Notes under the pieces: generated by a model | The model's input: only the letters and a program-made list of their open reading frames with translations | The model's database searches: none | Told to the model about the DNA's origin: nothing | Source of the DNA: Phoebastria nigripes | Lineage: Eukaryota; Chordata; Aves; Procellariiformes; Diomedeidae | DNA length: 64,000 nucleotides | Assembly (NCBI GenBank): GCA_035582835.1 | Contig: JAYKAV010002765.1 | Location: forward strand, 130,533-194,532 | Direction: 5' to 3' | Made by a program: the position numbers and the translations under genes | Shown: piece after piece, positions 25,079-38,647 of the stretch | Position numbering within the stretch: the stretch's first letter is position 1 | Layout of the letters: the number at the start of each line of letters is the position of its first letter

Positions 25079-26390
25079 TTACTTCAGATATGAGCCCCAT
25101 AAGATTTTACAATGGGCCTTGGTCAGCTTCAACTTTCTGCTGCAAGATCTAGAAAGAATGAGATGGGAAATGAATACTCATTCCTTAGTCCGAGGCCATG
25201 TTTCTCAAGCTTGGGTCTTCCCAGCTCAGATGAGAACACATCAAAATGGAGCTCGAGTCTGGAGTTATACAGCACTGCTGTCATGAACCTTGTTTCATCC
25301 AATTTTATCAAGAGCAGCTTCTTTTTCTTACAGCTTAAGTAGGGAAGGAAGAGGAAAGAAAAACAAACCTTCTGCCCCTCACCCTCACTTCTGGGGGTGG
25401 ACAGAGCCTCAGTGTGAAAAAACGGACTAGCACACCAACCCCCACATACACATAAGGGTCACCACCGATGTTAAACATGTTCTTCAAATTCCAAGTAGGG
25501 ATCCCAGGCTGTGTATTCCCGCTCTGCCCACAGCAGCATTTTCCTTCCCACAAGGCACTAAATTACCTCCAGCACTGATAGGACAAAAGCAGTGCCACCA
25601 TCTCCAAGGTGAAAGCAGAGCCTGGATTTTGCATGCCAGCTGAGAGAGAGAAGAGTTGTTCACTAGCTTGCCCAAGCCATAGCAGAAGAGTTAGCTTCCA
25701 CTTCTCTCCTTCCATTAGGACCCATTTCCCTCCACAGTCCCACTGTGCAGGTACCACTTGTGTTTCCACAAAAGGGAAAGTGCTCGCTCTTTGAGGAGCT
25801 GCAGAAAAGCTGAGGTTCTGCTTCAGAAACACCACCAGTACCCCTTGTCCATAGATACCCACACTCCCTGTAAATCTGACCAATACCCATTCTTTCTGTT
25901 TCAAGCTCCTTACGGTTGTACCGTAAGAAAAAAAAAAAAGAAGGAACATTAACCATTTATCCACGTCTTGCTGACCTGATGGAGAAAAAGAAAAGAAAGA
26001 GAAAAAAGGTTTCTAGAAAGCATTAGAGTGCATGACTCATTACTGAGGAAATATCATTGGGTCACATCTGTCTTCAGAATGAACTGGCACCTTTCAATGA
26101 AAAGTACAGTACATCTTGTGTCAACAAAATCCTTACCTATTACTTGGAACCAAGCCCCAGCTGCCAATTGATCTTGGCCTATGAAAGCTACAAACAAGAT
26201 GGGATTTGAGCAAGAATCTGCTCACATGCAGAGAACAGCAGCAAAACCAGGCAGTCAGGATCTGTGTCACAACAAGATCTGTGTTACAAATCTGATTATT
26301 TGCACAATGAAGCAGGAAAAAAAAGGAAAAGTGGAACCAATTTTCTTTACAGACCTTAATCCTTCCCTCTGATTCATATGTTATGTTCCT

Positions 26391-26470
26391 TCTTGCCTTA
26401 TCTTGTCTGCTTTGACTGTAAGCTCTTCAGAGTTTTCTGCACTTGTTCAGTGCCCACCACAAGACCAGCT
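26391..26470. mobile_element. Possible L2/MIR-type relic
   Basis: GACTGTAAGCTCTTCAGAG followed by TTGTTCAGTGCCCACCAC resembles the conserved tail shared by ancient L2/MIR-like elements (recalled pattern: GACTGTAAGCTCCTTGAGGG followed by a TACAGTGCCTGGCAC-like segment). It is very short and diverged. Confidence 0.35.
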
Positions 26471-27014
26471 GATGAATCTCTGAAGGATTACCAGTGTTCA
26501 GCTCACCTCTAACTCCAAAGCTGCCTTGATCCGAAATGGACTAGTGATATTCTGATGTTAATGTTTAATTGTTCTCGTCTATAGCTTGTTTCACCAGTCC
26601 TAATGAACCGGTGGCTTCACAACACTGAACAAACTCAAAATCTAGCAAGCTGTTCTACTTCTGTTAGAAGAATAACTCCTATGGATTTTTTTCTTCAGAT
26701 CAGCCAAAGGCTGATGTTGAACACTTTTCACCAAGAGGCTAAAATACAAGGGCATGCTCATTCTTCTTTTCAGAAAACACCATGTATAGGCTACAGCAGG
26801 GGAAAGGTCCTTATTACAAAAGGTAATTGCCTCATGTCAATTCTTTGCACCATTGTCTTCTCTTGGGATTAAGCGGCCATTCTCCAAAAGTCTTGGACCA
26901 GAACAAAGAGCCTTACGATCAAGCAGTGAAGACGGGCAGACATAGCTAATATCACCCAAGTTATTCAGGTTGGGTGTGCTGAAAAAAATCAAACTGAAGA
27001 ACCAGAGCAAAGAC

Positions 27015-27513
27015 TGTGTGCAGCTTTAGGTGCCTCAATACAAGAAGGACATGTAATTATTACACTGTGTCCAGAGAAGGACGACCAGGAGGCTGAAAGG
27101 TCTCAAGAGCAAGACTTATGAGGAGCAGCTGAGGTCACTTGGTTTGTTCAGCTTGGAGGAGAGAAGGCTGAGGGGCGACAGTCTACTACTTCCTCAAGAG
27201 GGGCAGCAGAGGGAGAGGTGCTGATCTCCTCTCTCTGGTGACCAGCGATAGAACATGAGGAAATGGAATGAAGCTGCATCAGGGGAAGTTCACATTGGAC
27301 ATTAGGAAAAGGTTCTTCACTGAGAGGGTGGTCAGTCACTGGAACAGGGTCCCCAGGGAAGTGGTCATGGCACCAAGCCTGTCAGAGTTCAGGAGCATCT
27401 GGACAANGCTCTTAGTCATATGGTTTAATTCTAGGGAGTCCTGCAAGGAGCAGGGAGTTGGACTCGATGATCCTTATGGGTCCCTTCCAATTTGAGATAT
27501 TCTATGATTCTAT
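27015..27513 (+). mobile_element. CR1 LINE, 5'-truncated, plus strand
   Basis: A typical CR1 3' segment covering the end of ORF2 and the 3' UTR. It runs through CAGAGAAGGACGACCAGGA, GGAGAGAAGGCTGAGG and GACTCGATGATCCTTATGGG and ends TTCTATGATTCTAT. The frame at 27268-27400 preserves the ORF2 C-terminal motif ([16 protein letters not shown]). Upstream, the frame is broken by several lesions, so nothing functional is made. An ambiguous base lies at 27407. It is antisense to C14orf132. Confidence 0.92.
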
Positions 27514-30500
27514 TATCTGCACTTCAGTCACATTTCACCTTGTATCTTTTCCCCAATCTCACTCTCATCTCTCCTTCTCTGCTGCCATTACATTTCTATT
27601 TTCCCTATTTTTTTCATCCGGCTCTATTTCCCCTCTTATTGTTCCAATTCCTCTAGTTAATACCTGTTCTCCTGCCTTTGATCCATCTCAATTACTTAGA
27701 CCATGAGTGATTTTGGTCAAAGGCTGTCTGGCATTCTGGGGCTGAAAAGTGCACAGCTGATCCCTGTTGATATCTAGTTATGACAGTAGAAAAAGCAAGA
27801 AAATGCAGCATCGGCATCTGCCAACTGTACTTGGGCATCTAGAGACAGAACAAGATGAACCAAATATGAGTTGACAGCCTTAAAATATTATCTCATCCAT
27901 ATTATTTTCATTTTAGGCCTTCATTAAAGCCTGTAATTTAGATGATGACATGTTTCTGTCCTTTGCAGAAATGCAAACAAGATATTTTGTGCATGAAAAG
28001 TTTGACATTGGTGGAGTGAATTATAGGGATATTGATGTACTTTACTTTCTCAAAAGGTTACTGTGATCTTTTGTTGATTAAGAGACATGATGTTACTAAG
28101 ATAAATGCTTCAGTTGCTATTAACAACATCTCTCAGTGAAAAATCAAACATTTTTACACAAAGTGCTGAATAAGATAAGGAAAGGATACTTGCGATGTCA
28201 AAGCAGGAGGTCTATGACCTTAGTGATGCTGCATTGTATCATAGTATAAATGTAAATGCTTGATTTATGCAACATCAATGCACTAGTCTTCACAACTCGG
28301 AAATGAATAAGCATGAAAGGCACCTTTAAGAAAGTTTCCTCCAGGTGATACCCTTTACATCTGCTGGCCATCTTGTTCTGTCAAGTGAAAAAGGTATGAA
28401 GGAAAAGAAGCTACCAGCAAGACTAAATGTAATTTTAATAAAAAAAAGAACTGCTATTTTGTATCATGGTTTGAGATGAATTCAATATGCCTCTTTTTGC
28501 CATAAAGATACTGAAAGTGAAAAGAAATTAATCTAAACCAGACCAATGCTAACTGGACCCAAACCACTCCAAGCATATCTGACATATAACATAGAGGTGC
28601 TGACTTCAGTTCAAGGCGATAGCCACTTCTTTTTAGACACCCTCATTCATATCCCACACATGAGCTTTTTCTACCCTCTCCAAAGACATGCAATTCCTGT
28701 CCCCAGGACTGATGCATTTGTTGAAAACATGCCAGACAACCTCAGCTTTCACCTAGCCGACTACAAACTCCCACTGGTTAACTTGAACTTGCTGTTCAGA
28801 GGACTTGATTTAAAAGATGGAGTGTAGTAAGGAGGTGCAGAAAAGCTACAAACGGTTATCATTTGATCAGAGAAGGCCTGGAAAGGGGAAAAAAAATCTT
28901 TATCCCATCTTGACATACATGTATGAAGACAACTATAATTTCAGTGACACGGTGAAAAATCTAAACAAAGACTAAAAACGTGAAATGGAGTCTTTGTAAT
29001 GAACCGATGCATAAAAGCTGGATCTAAATGCACGCTTTTGAAATTCAGGTCTGAAAGCAGATGCATACACAACAGCACAAGATTGTTTTTATCTCAGTTA
29101 CAAAAAATGCCACACTGATAGAAGAGGAGGGGGATACCAGCAGATAGTTGAGAACGGATGTGAACAGGCTGCCCTTTCCCACTCACAGGGCTGACTTGGG
29201 TGCTCATGAGAACTGCCTGACAATTGAACGAAGAAGCATTTGAACTTAGACTGCTTCAGTGAAAGAAAGTTTGCACAAAGAAGGATATCCACAAAGCAAT
29301 TACTCTTTACTGTCAGCTTCACTGACTTGAGAGCTCCTTCGCATTGCTGCTGAGGCGAGAGCATTGAAACTGAAGGACTACAGAATTTACCAGCACTGTT
29401 AGCAGCTTTCAGAGTTTTTCTCTGGTTATCCCATATAGTTATTTAAACTAATTAATCTCCATTTTTTATTGATTGTTCTTTATTTGTTTGGATTTACCCC
29501 TAATTTGAAGGATATTGAAGAGGACTGGCCAAAATAAGAGGCACCCAGGATGGTATTAGGCTCCCATGTAACCCAATTCATTGTTTAGAAGAAAAGGGAG
29601 CAGCTACCTGACATGCAGTAGCTGGACGATAAACAGCCAGTGACTATGGAGCACATTTTGGGAGGATCACTGGTAGGTCAACAGCTTTCAGACATATATG
29701 AGTGCATGTATGGGAATACAGGTACACTAGTTTTCTCCACAGATGTGGAGAAAAAGATAAAATTCCTTGAAAACTGTGTTCAGTGGGTTGAATATTCCAA
29801 TACCTGCGATTTGAAAATGTTTCATTTTATTACTCTGACTCTAAAGACTAATTCTTCTAGTTAAATATAAGGATCCCACAGGAACTATGAAGATAAATAA
29901 AAAGGTCTTGATCAAAACCCAAGGATAAAGGGATGGGAGAAGGGCAAAGATGGCAATGAGACAGAACTACAACTAGAATATTACGGGCGCCAGCAGTCCA
30001 GCCATTGCCCAGTATTTTGCAAACTTTAAAAAAGGATGATTTTCAGAAGGTATTCCGGGAGAAAACATAAAGGGGCTTTGCTTTATGTGAGAAACTACAT
30101 GCAAGGTTGAGGGGATATATGGGAAAAGGCATCTCTGAAATCTAAAAAGTGGATAATGGAAGAGGTCATTGTAGGCCAGCTGGAATTAGGAGATGAGATT
30201 TTTGAAAGGAAACAGAAAATGATGGATGAGATGGTTGGCACAAGGCTTTATTTGTGATATAAATGGTCCTCATTTGAAAGTAGGAAACTGAGACAGACAA
30301 GGGAAAGGCCAGAGACCAAGAAAAAAACCAATAGCTTGTTTCTTTGGTTAATCATTTCAGGTTTCCAAATCTTCATAGCACTCCCAGTTTCCTCTGCAGA
30401 GTACTCATCAGTCACCTGTTATTTCCTCAGCTTGTATTTTTCCCTCCACAGGTCTGTATAAGGCTAATCTGCCGTCGCTGAGCAGTTTGTGGGCACTGCA

Positions 30501-31242
30501 CTCACATTTACATCTGCTTGTGATTCCTGTGTATTTTTTTTCCAACTCTACTGTAAGTCTCAGGCACATGACAATTTTAAGATGTGCATCGTTTTCCCTT
30601 GGACATACGTATGTCACACGGGCAAGGCGTGTGTTTATTCCCAGTGATGCTTTACAGCTGCCCTCAGCATCGAGCGCTCAATATGCACATGCAGAGATGT
30701 GGACTTGAGGAGTCCCTTGAACAACACGTGGGAACGACTGTATCGCAAACACCCTTTCTCCTAGGCTTCCCTTTTGCTTTTCAGATGAAGGCCCTTCTTT
30801 CGCTCTGGCAGACGAGGGCAGCCGTGCTAGTGAGCAGTGGCAGATGGAGAGCAAAACAACAGTGCCACCCTCCACCCACTCCTCCTTCCCCACATGCTCC
30901 TCAGCGCTCAGGGGCCACTGCTCTGCCCAGGACACACGAACAGGGAGCCGCCTGCTCCTGCACACTGGCAATATGGCCAGGGCTAACCCTGTCCTTAAGT
31001 GGTAATAAGGTCAGGCAGCATCCTGTCACTGCGGGGCTTTCCCGGGCAGGGAGGAAAGCGTGCGCGAGCTCCCACTGGTAGCCATCAGGTTTACATGATG
31101 TGAATGCACATATGCCCTTACTGCTGTTTTGCCTCCTGCCTTTTAACAGCAATTGTTCCCATCAACCTGTCTCTTTGCGAATTTGTCACGTTTTCCAAAG
31201 AACAGATTTGGAGGCTATCTAGTTGCTTCTGTGAAATAGATG

Positions 31243-31245
<3 letters not shown>

Positions 31246-31284
<39 letters not shown>

Positions 31285-31290
31285 AAAAAA
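31246..31290 (+). repeat. Long poly(A) tract
   Basis: A run of 37 A, one G, then seven A. No retrogene, SINE or target duplication was recognised beside it. Length in the assembly may be unreliable. Confidence 0.9.
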
Positions 31291-34200
31291 TCCAATTCTG
31301 GAGTAGTCGGGGTTTTGCTGATGGTTCCCACAACATAAATCCAGTGCTGGGTTTGGGCAGCACAGCCCACAGTTGAATTTGGACCTACAAAAATAAATGT
31401 AGCCCAGATTGTCTATGAAAGAAATGCTTCTACTGCAAAAATGGTAGCACATTTGAAAGATGAATGGGAGTTGTGCTGCTTGAAGCACAGGTTCCAGCAA
31501 TCCCTGGACTCACAAAAGCAAGTCTGCTTTATGATTATTTAGAAAAACAGGAGGAAAAATATAAGTGGGAGAAAAAAAAGCCCAAATGTGCAGACTGCTA
31601 CATTTTGGAAGCTACAGTCTGGCGCCTCCAGGGAAATGCAGAGCTCTGCTACTGATGAACCAGTGGAAACGACATCAGCAGATACCACGTCCATGTACAG
31701 GATCCTACATAGGACATAAGTTACTGAATAAATACATTCCTTAGCAGTTCTAAGAGACAAGCACCCAACTTATTTGGTACTAGCTGGTGAGGCAGGCAGG
31801 AAAGGAACAGTACCATTACACAGAGCCATGGCAAAGGAGGGTCAAATGGTGGCAGAGATACTCGAGCACTGCCACGTGCTGCTGTCACTCAGGAATTAGG
31901 TGCAAGGCTGCATCAGCATGTTAAAGCAAGGTGGCATCAACAGAGATGAAGCCTCCCAAAATGAGAGGAAACGAAGTAGTGTAAGATGTTTCATTGCAGA
32001 TCTAAGGTCGTGTCCCTGAAAACGCCGTCCATGTTGAGTTTATAAGACAATCACGCTGTTTCCCACATACTTCAGAAACAGACCGATAGGAGGGGTCCTA
32101 AGGGACCAGTAAGTCCCAGTTAGGAACACTGGCCGCAGGTCAGCCTGATCACAAAACCCCTTTCTAGCAGCCACTGTACTGGAGTACATCTCTGAGAGCC
32201 AGCTGCTAAGCAGACTGTGTAACCAATCTGCTATGCTCAAGGGATGATTGCTCTCATCTCCAAGCCAAAAATACAGCTCCTGCCATGAGACGCTTATTCT
32301 GTGCGGTCCCCTCCGCAGCTTTGAGGAGGAAAGCAGAGACATAAGGAAAACTGGAGTGCAACATCCGTGTCCCCAAACACTGTGTCTCTGTGTGGGTTAT
32401 TAGGGGCTCGCCCTCCTTCTGTTTATCTGGGATTGTCCCACTTCAGCCCCAAAAACAGACCTCAAGTTTTAATCCTGTCAACTGTCCTGACTTACTGCTT
32501 TGTTTAGAAATGGTCCACTGTCAGCCATTGTTTGACTTTAATAAAGATTTAGCGACTAAATACAGCCATTAATTACAGTCACATTCACACCCACATTTCT
32601 GGGGATGTAATGCTGGAAGATATGAGCTCAAGCATTTGTTTCTTGGTTATCGAAGAGAAAATGTTTATATTTTCAATTTTTTTCCCCCTCAGTGTTTTCA
32701 AACAAAACAGGAAAGCAATCTCTAATTGTTATTTCTTTAAACATTTGCTCAACAATGAATTCATTCAGCCTTTTTACAGTAAATATCACTTGCCTACATG
32801 TGAGATCATTACTCATCACTGCAGAGCGGGTAATAANATCAGGGAATAAGATGGCAGCAGCAGACAAGAATCAGTATGTTCCTGCATTTGGAGAGCCACA
32901 TCTCATCTTGGTACAACTTCACTCAGAGGAGAAGCATGTGCTTTCATCGGGTAAGGATGTGGCCTTTACCTTAACTCTTATATTAAATTAACAGAAAGAG
33001 AGGGAAACTCTCAGGTCAAGCACTAGGTTGCAAACTGCACCGAAAGTGCTGACAGAGCTAATTTTCACTTGTGCCTTGATATTTTTCAAGTGACTGATTT
33101 TAAAAATAAATTGCTAGCGATGCAACTGCATGAATACCATGTTTGTTTATTTTCACGTCAGTGACTGAGAAGCTGTAAATAGGTGTGACAGCTGCAGCAT
33201 CTCCTCTGTTGTCACCGCTCTGCTCCTCCTGCCAGACAGGCGGCAAACGGGATGGCTACTAGGACTGACAGGAGCATAGTATGATCCTCAGGCAAAGAGT
33301 TATACATGAGCTGTATTACTCTTAAACCGAGGCTGGGGTTTCTGTCAAAATCAGCTCTCAGAGAGATGCTGCTTATTTTGGGGGAAGAGCACACCCCGTT
33401 CTGCCAGCTGGTCAAGCTTTACTGAAATGGTGCAGAGTCTGACAGTCCCAGTTTTCCAAACTTCAGTAGGATCACCTGATAGATTCATTTTGAAGAAAAT
33501 TACACCGTAGCTAAAAAAAAAAAAAAAAAAAATTATTCTCAGAGCTTGATAGTCATGAATCCAGTACTGAAAGGCAAGGCTGTGAGCTTAAAGCTGTAAC
33601 TTCATCAATATCCAGAAGAACTCGAGGGATGCTCTGCGCATTACCTGCTGGGCCACCTGACTGCACACACGTGACATAAGAAGGATTTGCTGCTTTGCCT
33701 CTGCCACCCACGGCCAGTTTAAGCTTCCCCACTGAGGAAGCGCCAAATTGGGAATCAGTTCTCCCTATGACCCTTATCTCCTCCGTGGCATCACAGGGAA
33801 GTCCTGCCTACCTCTCTGTATCCTTTATTTGCAGGTGAAACTTTACATTCTTCATAAGAAGTTTTGAAGTTTATGAGAATGAAGATCACGTTAGAAGTTG
33901 AACCGAGTAAGTGGTAAGTCACTGCTGTATGTGGCAGTTGGACAACGACCCTGGAATACATCAGTAGCCTGGAGCCACCCATAGGCGACAGACACAGCCG
34001 AACTGTCTTTGGTTGCCACCCCAAGCGTGCATGCCCATGCTGGCCCAGCCCTGACGTGCAGCAGCTTGCACTTACAGTCCTTCTCCTCCCTGGTCATGCC
34101 ATGGTCCTGCAGGACGGAGTGCAGACATCACAGATGATCNCAGTGTTTGGGTGCAAGGTCTCAGTCATGTCTCACCAAAGTTGACCATATATGCCCGACC

Positions 34201-37200
34201 ACTGCTTATATTGTAAGGTTCCAGAGATCTCTAGAATAAGTATGGAGATGCACCCATAACCTAAATGTTACATATTTCTGTGAACAAAGATATCATGGAT
34301 GTGGTGGAGTCCAGCTGAATTACCCTCTTAGCCTTTGTGCCACACAAGGTATGAAATAATTTCTTTTTTAATTAAAAAAGCTAACACTAAAAAATTATTG
34401 AATCTGTTTGTATCAATGAAATTATACTCTTGGTTAGGCAAGGCTAAACTTATAGCGTAAACCTATGTGATTAGTTTTCTAATGGCAAAGATCAGGTGGC
34501 AAGACAAGACCAACTTTCATTTCAGAAGAGACTCTCCTAATTCCATTTATTCTCCTCTAGAACTGAATTTAAGGTTTTTTGGAAATGGCAAAGCCAACAG
34601 TTACTAAGCCAACAGTTTTAGAAATAATTAACTGGCTCTCAGGAGCTGGCCAGCATTCTCTACATCAATTTAAATCATACCATGCTGCGTGCTCAAGGAA
34701 GACATCAGAGTTTGGCCAAAACTACCTTTGCTAGCTGTCTCCCATTTCCTTTCACTTCTTCAGCATTCCCTGTGGCATATGCTGGTATCTGAAGTCTTTG
34801 AGAAACAGCAAGGGGTTGCTATCGTGGCAGCCTAGACAGCAGCTTACATCAGCATGTTGTCTTCTGCCTTCTCCATGCCCTCCTCTTCTGCCAGCTATGA
34901 ACTGTGCAGACCAGAGGTCGGGAAGCAAATGTTTTAGAGGCAGGATTGTTTATTTAGTCATCCAAATGCTCAGCTTTAAAGCACCGTTAAGGGTATTAAG
35001 TACACTAAAGCGATAAGCAAGAGATGCACCATGAAAACCACCCATGCTGAAAATCACAGCTGGCTGGGTAAAGAAGGTTACCTGTGAAAGTATAAAGCAC
35101 ATTTGTAAGAGAAGTCAGGAGGTGCATACCTTTTCTCACACGTCATAAGATTACAGGAGAAATGAGTTGCAAAACTACCTTGGAGAACAAGGGAGAGAGA
35201 GCACAGCAATTCAATTTCTTCTGCTTCTGTTTCATGTCCGTGAGAAATGCCAGAGAACGCACCAGGAGAATAAAACATCTGCCACCCTGACAACAAATCA
35301 GTGCAGGATTTCACCGCCTTGCCCATCTGCACTGTTTCACAGCATGCTCAATCAGATGGCTCAGAGACCAACACAGAATGAACCATTTCACAGCCTGGAC
35401 CCTATTACAGAACAACCATTTGCCATGCCTTAATGTTAATAACCACATATTCAATAAAGTTTTCCTCCAGATCTGTGGGGGGAAACATATCATAGGACAG
35501 ACAAAGAGAGAGGAGTGTTTGTGAATGCATTTTCAATATTTTTCTCCCAAGCAACTGCTGGGCTCAGCATCTAGAGAAGAGAATTCAGAACTTTTCAAGT
35601 TGAGGTTGTAAGCTGCTCTGCTCCAGCTGGAGAGCGACCAAAACACGAAACGGTGCAGAAGGGGTGACACTTCCATTCCTGGGGGTTTAGATTCTACATC
35701 TATCACCACTCACTCTTTTTACTACACTTATACCTTCAGTGACTGTAGCGTTTTAATCTGCTGCTCTGTTCCGCTTTCGTCTCCTGTCCCTGAACAGAAG
35801 AAATATTTACTCTTTGGATCCCATCTTCCAGATCTAAGCTTAAATCTTTGTGGGATTTGGACTTGAGCTGGTGCAGCTATAGCATCTGAAATAATTTACA
35901 AAAGGTAAGGATGAAGGATATGAGAGACACAGAAAGAAGATACCCAAAAAGGACAGCAGACCTGAGTTGTATGCGTGTGTGAAATGTTCTCCTTTCAAGA
36001 GAAAAGGTGGGAGAAAATCCCTGAGAAGAGTCCAGAAAAACTTAGAAGGAGGGGAAGACAGAGAGAGGAAAGGAGCAACCTAATTTATTTCAAGTGGAGC
36101 TCACTTTTAAAGAAAAGCTATTACAATACCTCAAAATGCTTTGCCACTTATTGCAGATTATCAAGGGACTTAATTATATACTTCATTTAAACAGAGGTGT
36201 AGTTCTGAGGATTACACACACACTTTAAGCATACACTTAATTGGGGGCTGAGAGAATTTAAGTGTGATCAGCTGCTCCAAGGCCTTGGGTTCAGCTGCAC
36301 TCTCAGAAATCCTTTAAAACTTTACATTTTAACATGTTTACTTCCTCATCAATTCGGTTGTTACTTTTTCTCTTTGAATATGCACCTCAACACATCTACA
36401 CAACAGCCAAAGAGACACGGTTGTCCTTTCTACTTCCATGCAGTGACTCTGTGGGGCTGGTATTTTTTTATCACTCCCAGAACCCAGCACATCTCAAGGC
36501 TCAGCACATCTTCCCATGTTTTGCAAATGCTCATTCAGTTGTCTGGCAGAAAAAAAAGCCACAGTGGAAGTTGATGGACTGTTCCCCCTTTCCTAATATT
36601 TGAAAGGCTTACAAGCAAAATTACAACAAACAGAACCAGCTGAGGTTAAAAGCTTTTTTTTTTTTTTTTTTCATATTTTTTAAAACATTTCCAAACTGGA
36701 GATAATCTCTTTGCAAAACAAAAAGAATTGACCCTGTATCTAACAGCCTACTGCAAAGAGGCATTGAGCTTTTCTGAAGCAACTGTAACATTAATGTTTT
36801 CTAATTAGCTGCTGCTTGGCAGGTTTTGGTTCTGGCAGCTACAAGGAGTGTGGAATTCAGCTTTCAGAATAGAAAGACTAAAGATTCAGCCTAAGAGTAC
36901 ATGTCATTTCAAACAGCCGGTGCTGTGAGACAGACCTGAAAGCATCGTGTGGGTGTGCGAGCCAGCGAGAGAAAGGGTGGGTAGTGACTACTGCTAACAG
37001 CATCAGTTCTGGCTGCCGTGTACATGGCACATGGTCATATTTGCAGGGAGAGATCTTCCACCCTGTGTTGCCTCTGCTCCCTGTAATCCTTCCAAAGCTG
37101 CAGAGCGTATATTCAATAAGTGTTCAGTGCTCCTGGTCTTGGCATCACAACTGGTCATGGGGTTTTCCCCTATTCAGTGCTCAATGTAGGGACAGGTATT

Positions 37201-38591
37201 GTTCACTGCAGCACCTGAGGGTACAGAAGAGCACACCCTGGACACTCAGCACCTTCAAAATAGATGGCAAGGAGTTCACACACTTCATTCTGACCCTTTT
37301 TGTATCCAAGCGCTAACAACTTGCATATGCAATGTCAGCATCATGTTTGCCAAAGGCTTCCACTGCATTTATCCTGCTGCTACTCCACGGAAATGGAGCA
37401 ACTCCTGAAGTATCCACCAGCACGAGAAGTAGATCAAGCCACTGATGGGTGACATGACTATCATCAGTTTACAACCAATTTTCAAGGACCTTCCTTTCAC
37501 ACTTGAGTATGTATCTACTTAAAACAACAGAGCGCCATCACTATTTCAAAAGACACCTTTAAAAAACATCACCCCTGTGAACAGTGGAAGGGGTTAACAC
37601 TAATCCCATTTAGGATACTACACTCATCAAACCAAGAAGCCTGCCGAAATGACAGAGGACTCCAACAGACCTCACTGGCTTAAGGAGACAATGCAATTCA
37701 TAACAGAAAATACCTTCAAGGAAATAAGTCCCAGCAGACAGACGTAGCAAGCTAACAGAGCTGGTCAATGCTGAATTTACTTGGGTTGCTGTTCTAATTT
37801 TCTGCTTTCCACATCACTGCACTTCATCTGAAATCTCTATGTTTTCTTTGACCAATGATTTAATTTGATGGTTTACTATCATGGTCACCAAAGCATGATG
37901 CTGCTTTACTAAATCCCATGCAACCCTTTGAATCATTTGGAGTTTTTTGGCTTTTGCCAAACCCGGGCCCTACCTGGGAATAAGGTTAGGAAGGTGGTGA
38001 AACTAGCTTCCTAATGGCCAACATCCATCCCATTTCCAACAAAACTTAAAACAGAACCTCCATCCCCGTGTTTGCAGCTTATCAATTCTCAATGAATTGA
38101 GAAATTCAGCCTAGATTAGCCAAAAACAAGCTTAAAAAAAAAAAAAAAAATAATCTATAACTAGTTTAGATTTTCTAGCCTATGGATCCTGAGGACCCAA
38201 TACCATTGGTTGCTACCCAGAAACTCAGTTCTCATCAAGTCTGCCAAGAGCATTACTGCTCAGTATATGACAGGGTTGGGCTTTTACTGCTAAAGAAATA
38301 CCAGGCACCTAAACAAGCAAGATGTTTGGCATGAATGTAGTGCTGCTTCAGCCTTCATTCCGCTTACCTGCCATCTGTAGCTATTTTCTGTGTAGAATAG
38401 GACCCCAGCTGTTCCTGCCATCAACCGTGTTGTAAAAGGCTCCTGCTTTATCTTTGTAATGCATGTGAATGTGTCCATTTGCAGCCATCTTACAAACCTC
38501 CTTTCCACATTCAACAAAGATGGAAATACATGAGATCTGCTCCCTTTGTGAACTCTTTAGCCTGTATCTGCTGAAAATCATGTAACTGATT

Positions 38592-38610
38592 AAAAAAAAA
38601 AAAAAAAAAA

Positions 38611-38643
<33 letters not shown>
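38592..38643 (+). repeat. Long poly(A) tract interrupted by one T
   Basis: Twenty A, one T, then about 31 A. Like the tract at 31246 it follows GATT, but the flanks do not otherwise resemble each other. No source element was recognised. Confidence 0.9.

Positions 38644-38647
<4 letters not shown>

Noticed and set aside
28546..28827. 93-codon plus-strand frame with protein-like composition
   Set aside because: No homologue was recognised, no convincing splice sites, no neighbouring exon. Left as a chance frame.
30584..31081. 165-codon plus-strand open frame in a GC-richer patch
   Set aside because: Low-complexity Pro/His and Ala stretches, no recognisable domain, no splice or promoter support, and an overlapping frame on the other strand. 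It is best explained by local GC content.
31246..38643. Poly(A) tracts as retrogene or SINE tails
   Set aside because: No retrocopied coding sequence, SINE promoter boxes or flanking direct repeats were seen beside either long tract.
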